Source: JAQVSH01 sp964451605 (GTDB lineage: Bacteria > Bacteroidota > Bacteroidia > Bacteroidales > UBA4181). Taken from it: a stretch of DNA of 13,367 nt. Position 1 is the stretch's first letter; each line of letters begins with the position of its first letter. The notes under the pieces were generated by a model that saw only the letters and a list, made by a program, of their open reading frames with translations, did no database searches and had not been told where the DNA came from. A program made the position numbers and the translations under genes. The stretch covers positions 1-13,367 of the forward strand of contig CAYVJA010000065.1 in assembly GCA_964451605.1 (NCBI GenBank). Reading direction: 5' to 3'. Below, in pieces: positions 1 through 5,406 of the stretch.

Positions 1-342
1 AAATACCCATAAGGTGCATCCCAGATGCAGGGCGAGGGGAAAAGCATGAAACACCGCCGGATTTGCCCCAAAGAGGCGAAAGAGCAGGGTATAGCAGAGC
101 TGGTTTAGGGGGCTGTACTGACCGTGATGGAATTGGGTAAGGATAGCGCCGATATTGTCAAGACCCCGCCCAAAGGTAAAGGAGTTCATCACCATCCATT
201 GGTCGTCCCATCCTTCGAGTAACTCATGACCCAGTACCGGATAGTATACCAGCAGGATGGCCAGTGCCAGTAGGAGATGGGGGAGCCATCTTACTGAGTT
301 ATTAACCCAAACGGCAATGAAGTTGGTTCGAAAAGATTGCAT
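1..342 (-). CDS. GT-C/TMTC-like polytopic membrane protein, N-terminal fragment
   Basis: An open frame on the minus strand runs without a stop from an ATG at 340-342 to the window edge, giving the first 114 residues; the 3' part is missing. A hydrophobic segment (about residues 19-37, WLPHLLLALAILLVYYPVLG) is followed by GWDDQW (44-49), then a soluble stretch with FHHGQYSPLNQL (71-82), then a second hydrophobic run starting near residue 96. A transmembrane helix followed by an extracytoplasmic loop with paired aspartates is the usual N-terminal layout of GT-C fold glycosyltransferases, where an Asp in the first loop is catalytic. WDDQW plus HGQYSPLNQL resembles the TMTC/TPR-containing membrane proteins common in Bacteroidota. 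The substrate and the C-terminal half cannot be seen. A Bacteroidota-type promoter lies about 65 bases upstream. I am confident that it is coding and moderately confident of the family. Confidence 0.72.
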   Translation of the reverse strand, partial: MQSFRTNFIAVWVNNSVRWLPHLLLALAILLVYYPVLGHELLEGWDDQWMVMNSFTFGRGLDNIGAILTQFHHGQYSPLNQLCYTLLFRLFGANPAVFHAFPLALHLGCTLWVF

Positions 343-406
343 TATGAGAAATGTATACGGGTTTCTCGGAATAGGTAATCGATATCTATCATCCAATTCC
401 TAAAGT

Positions 407-437
407 CAAACCTATATAACATTTTCAAATTATGCAA
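407..437 (-). promoter_or_regulatory. Candidate Bacteroidota promoter for the membrane protein gene at 1-342
   Basis: On the minus strand, positions 414-407 read TAGGTTTG, an exact match to the Bacteroidota -7 consensus TAnnTTTG. A TTGC (437-434) lies 19 to 20 bases further upstream, where the -33 TTG element is expected. Transcription would start near position 400, giving a leader of about 57 bases. This is the only promoter candidate in the window with both elements at the right spacing. The region is AT-rich, so chance matches are possible. Confidence 0.5.
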
Positions 438-640
438 TACATTTTCCTGGATTCAAGAATTAAACAGCATAATTATGTCTTGCATCTGTATAGAAATCAT
501 TAATTATCAGTATTTATTCTATTTATAGAATTTCTCTTGATAAGAAATTATAGATTCATTCATATTTTGCATTTATTTACATAGGATTTCCATAATGATA
601 AATTGCATTTAACATTTATTAACAAACAATGATCCTAATC

Positions 641-657
641 AAAAAGTGTATTTACAC
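641..657 (-). terminator. Weak candidate intrinsic terminator downstream of the beta-helix gene
   Basis: On the minus strand the sequence reads GTGTAAATACACTTTTT, a short GTGT/ACAC stem with an AAAT loop followed by five T residues. It lies about 100 bases beyond the stop codon of the gene ending at 756, on the correct strand. The stem is only four or five base pairs, so folding would be weak. It is offered because nothing better ends this transcript. Confidence 0.28.
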
Positions 658-688
658 AGCGATACGGCGCCCAAGTGCTCTGATTCTT

Positions 689-708
689 CAAAGTGAAAAT
701 GCACTTTG
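689..708 (-). other. Hairpin in the 3' untranslated region of the beta-helix gene
   Basis: CAAAGTG (689-695) and CACTTTG (702-708) form a perfect 7-bp stem around a 6-base loop, about 50 bases past the stop codon of the minus-strand gene. No T tract follows on the minus strand, so it is not a standard intrinsic terminator. It may protect the 3' end of the transcript or be incidental. Confidence 0.35.
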
Positions 709-715
709 AGTGCTC

Positions 716-755
716 TAGAGCATTAGAGCATTAGAGCATTAGAGCACTAGAGCAT
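716..755. repeat. Five-copy 8-bp tandem repeat (TAGAGCAT) abutting a stop codon
   Basis: Units at 716-723, 724-731, 732-739, 740-747 and 748-755 read TAGAGCAT, except the fourth, which is TAGAGCAC. The array ends at the base before the TAA stop (756-758) of the minus-strand beta-helix gene, so it forms the first 40 bases of that gene's 3' untranslated region. The left edge runs into a perfect 12-bp palindrome TGCTCTAGAGCA (711-722). The motif AGTGCTCT at 674-681 and 709-716 is the exact inverse of AGAGCACT at 741-748, so the RNA could fold in several alternative ways. The repeat is directly visible; its role is not known. Confidence 0.9.
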
Positions 756-2543
756 TTATTGTTTATTGCCGCGCTTTCCCGTAGGGGGGCCGAATTCGGG
801 TCTGTCGCCAAAGCCACCCGGTGGGGGGCCGAAACCGCCGGGAGGGGGTCCAAAGCCATCGGGAGGAGGGCCGAAGCCACGCCCGGAAGCAAAGTCACCC
901 AGGGTTGTAACCATAGCGGAAAGTGCGATTTCTTGGTAGAGAGCGCCTGAGGAATAGGTTCCCGCCTCATACACCCCGTTGGTCGATTCTCCCGAGTGGG
1001 TTCCACCGGTATAGAGGGTATAATGAGCCCCCTGGATAAGTTCCGGCGAAGAGAAGATAAACGATTGAAAGTTGCGCGACGGGGAAAAGGTTACCAGAGG
1101 TTTGCCCAGGCTGTCGGCCAGGTTAACTAGTGAGCCGGCCTGGAGAATGGAAGGAAACTTGACGGAAACCGAAGGTTGGGTCGACTCCTCTCCGGGAATC
1201 TGCGTCATGAAGGATGAGCCGCCTGCCATGATAAAGGTACCGCCGGTGATGGAGCAGGCACCGTTGAAGTCCATCCCCACTTCAGGGCCGTCGGAGGGGC
1301 CCTGGGCAATGACCGTGCCACCGCTTATGGAGATATCACCATTACTATCGAGGGCATCGCCCCGAATGGCCTCAACGGATAAAAAACCGCCATTCATGGC
1401 AAAAAGGCTTCCGTCGTTCTGCTCTCTGGGGCCTTTCCGGGAAGCATTGATCCCGTCATCGGTCGAAACAACAGTAACCCGGCCGCCTGAGATAAGAATC
1501 CGGCCGCTCTCTATGCCTTCATATGCGGCGGTGATATCCAGTGTGCCTCCCGACAGCGTAACACAACTGTCAGCCTTAAGGGCATCATCGGCCGAGGCAA
1601 CGGAAAAGATTCCGCCGGAAATATCTATCTGGAAATCGGAATGGAGCGCATCATCGGCCGCATCTATCCGGAAGTTGCCCCCCGAGATGGTCACCTGCTC
1701 ACTCCCTTTGATGGCCTTGGCCGACAAACTGTCGGGGAGGTTTTGAGTGGCGCCTCCTCCCGATGTAAGCCGAAACAGGCCATCAGAGATGGTTACTGCT
1801 CTCTTTGCCGACAGGGCATCGCCTTCGGAACAAATTTCTATTGTACCGCCGTCAACCTGAATATACCCCAATTCCGGATCGGAGCCTTTATCCGATTTGA
1901 TTCCATCGCCGCCAGAAATCAGCGAAAGATCTCCCCCCTTGATATGAACAAAATCTTTCCCCCTGAGGGCATCATCAGCGGCCTTCACCACCATTTTTGC
2001 ACCATCAATCTCCACCCCGTCCTTTCCTGAGATGCCGTCGTTAAATCGGGCATCAACGGTAAGTGAGCCCTTGCCCCGGAACAGCAGCGGCACCTTACTG
2101 AAAAGGGCTGCGTTGGGCTCTTCATCAACCGGATCATCATACTGATAAGTAAGGCCGTCGGTAAGCCGGTTCTCGGTACCCTCGGCAAGCTCGACAACCA
2201 CTTTTGCCGCCCGTCGGATATAGATGGGTGCACCTTCGGGATTGTTAATCTCGGCCCCGTTGAGTATCAGCACAACGGGTTGTTCCTTATCGGCAGAGTT
2301 CACCACGACTCTGCCCTTATGCAAGACACCGCTCAACCGGTAGGTACCCGGCGATGAAATGGTGATTTCGCCACCGGAAACCGAGGCTCCCTTCCCGTTA
2401 CCCGAGATTGTTGCAGAAGAACCGTTTAACGTAATGGAGAAAATTTTCAAAGACTCTGCACTTGAAGAGGCGTTCGAAGGGGCTGTACAGGTAAAGCCCT
2501 GTAACACCCAGGATAGTAAAACTAAGCCAAAAGTATTTCGCAT
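756..2543 (-). CDS. Secreted beta-helical carbohydrate-binding protein (Cthe_2159/DUF4353-like)
   Basis: This 595-residue protein starts with a short hydrophobic export signal (residues 1-18). Cys19 follows in the context GFTC, which fits a lipobox poorly, so lipoprotein or ordinary signal-peptidase processing are both possible. The body repeats a glycine- and Asp-rich unit of the type ADDAL...ISGGxxxI roughly every 25-40 residues from about 185 to 430. This is the pattern of a right-handed beta-helix and of the Cthe_2159/DUF4353 polysaccharide-binding family, whose characterised member binds pectin-like glycans and calcium. The Asp pairs could bind metal. The tail (557-577) is three copies of FGPPPxG, followed by a basic end, GKRGNKQ. 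The start is well supported: an AGGAGG Shine-Dalgarno (2549-2554) lies five bases upstream. It is the last gene of a probable three-gene envelope operon. The ligand is unknown. Confidence 0.8.
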   Translation of the reverse strand: MRNTFGLVLLSWVLQGFTCTAPSNASSSAESLKIFSITLNGSSATISGNGKGASVSGGEITISSPGTYRLSGVLHKGRVVVNSADKEQPVVLILNGAEINNPEGAPIYIRRAAKVVVELAEGTENRLTDGLTYQYDDPVDEEPNAALFSKVPLLFRGKGSLTVDARFNDGISGKDGVEIDGAKMVVKAADDALRGKDFVHIKGGDLSLISGGDGIKSDKGSDPELGYIQVDGGTIEICSEGDALSAKRAVTISDGLFRLTSGGGATQNLPDSLSAKAIKGSEQVTISGGNFRIDAADDALHSDFQIDISGGIFSVASADDALKADSCVTLSGGTLDITAAYEGIESGRILISGGRVTVVSTDDGINASRKGPREQNDGSLFAMNGGFLSVEAIRGDALDSNGDISISGGTVIAQGPSDGPEVGMDFNGACSITGGTFIMAGGSSFMTQIPGEESTQPSVSVKFPSILQAGSLVNLADSLGKPLVTFSPSRNFQSFIFSSPELIQGAHYTLYTGGTHSGESTNGVYEAGTYSSGALYQEIALSAMVTTLGDFASGRGFGPPPDGFGPPPGGFGPPPGGFGDRPEFGPPTGKRGNKQ

Positions 2544-2548
2544 ATTTT

Positions 2549-2554
2549 CCTCCT
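2549..2554 (-). promoter_or_regulatory. Strong Shine-Dalgarno site of the beta-helix gene
   Basis: Minus-strand AGGAGG lies five bases before the ATG at 2541-2543 and fixes that start. It stands out because the other minus-strand and plus-strand gene starts here show no clear Shine-Dalgarno sequence, as is usual in Bacteroidota. Confidence 0.7.
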
Positions 2555-2615
2555 TTCAGACCCCAAAACCAATAGAAGTTGCAGAGCCATTGTGGAAGGT
2601 AGGATGGCGTTTACC

Positions 2616-2630
2616 CCTTAAAGTTTAAGG
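2616..2630. promoter_or_regulatory. 15-bp perfect palindrome upstream of the beta-helix gene
   Basis: CCTTAAA-G-TTTAAGG is a perfect inverted repeat with a one-base centre. It lies in the 125-base gap between the acyltransferase stop and the beta-helix gene start, 73 to 87 bases upstream of that start. The compact symmetric form suits a dimeric regulator's binding site better than an RNA hairpin, and no T tract follows. No clear TAnnTTTG element was found in the gap, so its link to a promoter is a guess. Confidence 0.3.
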
Positions 2631-2668
2631 CAGTTTCGGGATAACGCAGTTAAAAAATCTTAAACCGG

Positions 2669-3793
2669 CTACACCTTCAAAAAGATCTTTTTGCGGTAAA
2701 GCAGGTAGAGGAAGAGCCAGGCCGTGGCAAAGGTGGCCATGGCACTCAACAGATTTCCAAACGAAGCGGGAAAAAGTTCGATTACCCCGCCAAAAAGGAA
2801 CTGTGCAGTGTGTGAAAAATCTATCATCTTTTCGGCCAGGTAGATGGTAATTGAATTCATCCCGATAACCACAAAGAAACGGGTCCACTTTTTCCACTGC
2901 CAAAGATCGACAACCAGATAGAAGAGGGTAAAGAGCAAAAGGCTCAGCCCGCCCACAAAACAGACAAACGAACTCGACCAAAGGTATTTATTCAGGGGGA
3001 ATACGTAACTCCATGCCTTCCCGGTCACAATAAGCAGAAGGGCAGCTATCAACATATAACGCACCTTTCGCATGGGTTGATCGCGCAGAAAATCCGACTG
3101 AATGAACTGGCCGGTAAACATACCCAGCAGGGCAGTACAGATGGCAGGCAGCGTGCTCAGCAACCCCTCATTATCGCCAAATCCGTAGCAACAAAATTTT
3201 CCCGGCAATATCATCCTGTCAATGTATCCTGCCAGATTACCGGGCTGCGAAAAGGGATCGTCAACCCCCGAATCAGGAGCCGTAACCAGTAGGAGGAGTA
3301 GCCAGTAACCTACGAGGATGGCAAAGAACCAGATGATTCTCCCGGTTTGACGAAAGTTTATAAATATCAGTGCCCCAAACATCCAGGCAAGTCCTATGCG
3401 CCCCAGCACACTGGCATAGCGCAACTCCTCCGGATTAAAACGGATGGCATTATTGTAGATAATACCGAACAGCACCAACAAAAGGCCACGCCGAAAGATA
3501 TGCCGGTACAGGGCCGATCGCTGCGTCTGCCCCTGGAAACGCCGGGCAACCGAGAAAGGGAAAGAGACTCCTGCAATAAAAAGAAAGAGAGGAAATATCA
3601 GATCCATAAACTGAAAGCCGTGCCAGGGAACATGCTCCAACTGGCCCGACCACCAGGTGAGCAAGGGCCATCCGGTAAACGCGGCAAGGGCCACAAAAAT
3701 GGTGTCACCACCCATAATCCAAAACATGTCGAATCCTCTTAGCGCATCGAGCGAGAGGAGTCGATTTCCGGAGAGATTCGAACGATTATCCAT
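2669..3793 (-). CDS. Multi-pass acyltransferase, HGSNAT/NagX-like (DUF5009)
   Basis: This 374-residue integral membrane protein opens with SLDALRGFDMFWIMGGD (14-30), the signature of the heparan-alpha-glucosaminide N-acetyltransferase/YeiB superfamily. EHVPWHGFQFMDLIFPLF follows (from residue 53). By motif position His54 corresponds to the conserved catalytic histidine of human HGSNAT, which carries acetyl from acetyl-CoA across the membrane to a terminal glucosamine. About ten hydrophobic segments follow, and the protein ends in a basic cytoplasmic tail, RKKIFLKV. The length is usual for bacterial members. Bacterial homologues (COG4299, including NagX) occur near sugar-use genes, and their acceptors are mostly unproven. 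The ATG start is 24 bases after the stop of the propeller lipoprotein gene, with no promoter between, so the two are probably co-transcribed. It likely acylates an extracytoplasmic or imported amino sugar. Confidence 0.85.
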   Translation of the reverse strand: MDNRSNLSGNRLLSLDALRGFDMFWIMGGDTIFVALAAFTGWPLLTWWSGQLEHVPWHGFQFMDLIFPLFLFIAGVSFPFSVARRFQGQTQRSALYRHIFRRGLLLVLFGIIYNNAIRFNPEELRYASVLGRIGLAWMFGALIFINFRQTGRIIWFFAILVGYWLLLLLVTAPDSGVDDPFSQPGNLAGYIDRMILPGKFCCYGFGDNEGLLSTLPAICTALLGMFTGQFIQSDFLRDQPMRKVRYMLIAALLLIVTGKAWSYVFPLNKYLWSSSFVCFVGGLSLLLFTLFYLVVDLWQWKKWTRFFVVIGMNSITIYLAEKMIDFSHTAQFLFGGVIELFPASFGNLLSAMATFATAWLFLYLLYRKKIFLKV

Positions 3794-3817
3794 AGTGTGT
3801 AATTTATCTGCGACAAC

Positions 3818-5200
3818 TCAGGGTATGGCAACCCTCACAATTTTATTCTTTCGGATGGCCATAAAACCAATCCGTCCCTCTTCGGTAAAAGAGAGTGTTC
3901 CGTCTACAATACCCTCGTAGGGTCTCCCCTCTTTCCCATTCAGCACCACAAATTGACGTTTTTTATTGCGTGCCACATAAGCAATGGATTGCCCGTCGGG
4001 GCTCAATACGGGCGAACCGCTTCCAATACCGTCGAACCATTCCCCCGGCACACCATCATCTACCACGCACCATTGATTGCCCATGCGGGCAGCATAGGCC
4101 ACCCGACTGCTATTTGGATCGGCCACTACGGCCCCGATGCCTCCAAAACGAGCTCCCTCCTCTACCCCGGAAACCACAAATCGGTTCTCTCCGCTTCGCA
4201 CCGCATAGACAGGCAGGTTTCCGTGATTACCCCACGAAAGCGAACCCTCTAACAGGGCATCATATCGGCGCCCTTCCAAACCATCGACCACCACGCAGCG
4301 CTGATTTTTATCGAGCACGCCGTACGCCAGGCGATTCCCGTCGGGGCTAAACCGAAGAGTGCCCTCAATGATCTCATGGTAAGGCTTCTGCTCTTGTGCA
4401 TCGACCACCACCCGCCATTTCCCTTCGGCGTAGGCCACATAGCAGAGCCGATTGCCCTGGCCGACGAATTGGAGCGATCCATCGGCAATATCGTCGTAAG
4501 CCCGGCCCTCATTTCCATCGAGAACCACTATCCAACGGCTACCCGATTGTGCCGCATAGACCAGGTGTCGACCATCGGGCGAAAAACAAACTGTACCATA
4601 GGCAATGGCATCGTACCGTTTCGCGGTGGTTTTTCCCGAAACTACAAAGCTCTTCCCATTTTGAGAGGCTCCATAAGCCACTGTTTTGGAGTCGGGACTG
4701 AAAACCAGGGTTCCGTTAATCACGGCATCGAACGGTTCCTGCTCCGATCCGTTAAGTACAACAAACGATGTATCCTTGTTGCGAACCACATAAGCAATGC
4801 TTTTGCCGTCGGGGCTAAAGCGTAACGATCCCTCTACAATGGTTTCGTAAGGTTGCCCCTCTTTGTCATCGACCACCACCCGAAACTGCTTCTCCTGCCC
4901 GGCCACATAAGCAATACGGGTACCGTCGGGGCTAAAAAGCAGCGACCCCTTCACAATGCGCTCGAAGGGGCGACCCGGCCTGCCATCGACAGAGACATAC
5001 TGCTGATTTTCGGACTTTACCACGAAAGCCGCATGGCTGTTATCAGGGCTCACCGTGAAGGTTTCAGGCATCCAGGAGCCCGGATCGAAAGAGGCTACGA
5101 CAGATTCGGTTACCGGCAAACTACAAGCCACAAAAAAGATAGGGACAAACAAAGACAGCCGCAACAAGCAGGAAAAAAGGGGATTTGAAATCACGTTCAT
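3818..5200 (-). CDS. Lipoprotein made of eleven 39-residue beta-propeller (PD40/WD40-like) repeats
   Basis: I start the gene at ATG 5198-5200, giving 460 residues. The frame is open back to a TTG at 5237-5239, but that codon overlaps a promoter element. From the ATG there is a good lipoprotein signal: a hydrophobic stretch ending FFVAC, with the lipid-attachment Cys at residue 26. The rest is almost wholly tandem repeats with the pattern [ST]LxFSPDGxxIAYVAxxxxxFVVVDGxEGxPYdxIxxG. There are ten full copies of 37 to 39 residues and a shortened last one ending in VRVAIP. FSPDGxxIAY is the hallmark of PD40/TolB-type propeller blades. Copies 6, 8 and 9 have lost the SPDG turn. Such proteins act as binding scaffolds at the outer membrane or in the periplasm; no catalytic residue is evident. 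It is the first gene of the probable operon with the acyltransferase. Its partner is unknown. Confidence 0.8.
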   Translation of the reverse strand: MNVISNPLFSCLLRLSLFVPIFFVACSLPVTESVVASFDPGSWMPETFTVSPDNSHAAFVVKSENQQYVSVDGRPGRPFERIVKGSLLFSPDGTRIAYVAGQEKQFRVVVDDKEGQPYETIVEGSLRFSPDGKSIAYVVRNKDTSFVVLNGSEQEPFDAVINGTLVFSPDSKTVAYGASQNGKSFVVSGKTTAKRYDAIAYGTVCFSPDGRHLVYAAQSGSRWIVVLDGNEGRAYDDIADGSLQFVGQGNRLCYVAYAEGKWRVVVDAQEQKPYHEIIEGTLRFSPDGNRLAYGVLDKNQRCVVVDGLEGRRYDALLEGSLSWGNHGNLPVYAVRSGENRFVVSGVEEGARFGGIGAVVADPNSSRVAYAARMGNQWCVVDDGVPGEWFDGIGSGSPVLSPDGQSIAYVARNKKRQFVVLNGKEGRPYEGIVDGTLSFTEEGRIGFMAIRKNKIVRVAIP

Positions 5201-5228
5201 ACAAAAACAGTTGGAGAGTATCGAAAAA

Positions 5229-5236
5229 CAAAGATA
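5229..5236 (-). promoter_or_regulatory. -7 promoter element for the propeller lipoprotein operon
   Basis: The minus strand reads TATCTTTG at 5236-5229, an exact TAnnTTTG match, 28 bases before the chosen ATG at 5200. No clear TTG -33 element is seen at the usual 19- to 21-base spacing. Its position supports the ATG at 5200 over the upstream TTG, which this element overlaps. Confidence 0.5.
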
Positions 5237-5346
5237 CAATAACCATCGAACCGATCGTCACCGGCGCAAACGACAATTCGCCATCCCAAACCAGCAGAAA
5301 GTTCAATTTTCGGTTCAACGTGCAAAAGAATCAGAAGGTCTATGCG

Positions 5347-5354
5347 TATATTTG
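5347..5354 (+). promoter_or_regulatory. -7 promoter element for the helicase-methyltransferase operon
   Basis: TATATTTG on the plus strand is an exact TAnnTTTG match, 52 bases upstream of the ATG at 5407. No convincing -33 element was found. It is the best candidate to drive the two-gene module at 5407-11773 and faces away from the promoter at 5229-5236. Confidence 0.48.
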
Positions 5355-5406
5355 AACCATTATGCTTGAATGATCTGCATCAAGATACCCCTTCCGAATA
5401 ATAGAA

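Larger units (their letters stand above)
343..755. other. AT-rich intergenic region without a gene
   Basis: This is the only gene-free stretch longer than 300 bases. Both flanking genes are on the minus strand. From about 400 to 660 it is markedly more AT-rich than the coding sequence around it, with frequent stops and no plausible coding frame on either strand. It holds the promoter at 407-437, small AT-only inverted repeats (516-531 and 529-549), a weak terminator-like hairpin (641-657), a 7-bp-stem hairpin (689-708) and the 8-bp tandem repeat at 716-755. I see no tRNA, riboswitch or insertion-sequence ends. Confidence 0.7.

Noticed and set aside
516..549. Small AT-only hairpins as RNA genes
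   Set aside because: Short stems of A and T are frequent by chance in such AT-rich sequence; no conserved RNA shape or T tract supports them.
674..755. CRISPR array
   Set aside because: Repeats are 8 bp, contiguous and lack spacers; no cas genes are nearby.
1072..1746. Plus-strand open frame opposite the beta-helix gene
   Set aside because: Its product is Pro/Ser/Met-rich with no domain, and the minus strand carries the clear repeat-bearing gene; it is a shadow frame. The same holds for plus-strand frames at 3347-3742, 3953-4252 and 4376-5188.
2679..2692. Palindrome AAAAAGATCTTTTT as a terminator or operator
   Set aside because: It lies inside the last codons of the acyltransferase (KKIFL), has no GC stem and is explained by lysine/phenylalanine codons.
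5201..5239. TTG start at 5237-5239 giving a longer propeller protein
   Set aside because: It overlaps the TATCTTTG -7 element and would bury the lipoprotein signal; the ATG at 5198-5200 gives a normal signal with Cys26.
5248..5316. GAACCG/CGGTTC inverted repeat in the divergent promoter region
   Set aside because: Only 6 bp per arm, with 57 bases between; expected by chance.
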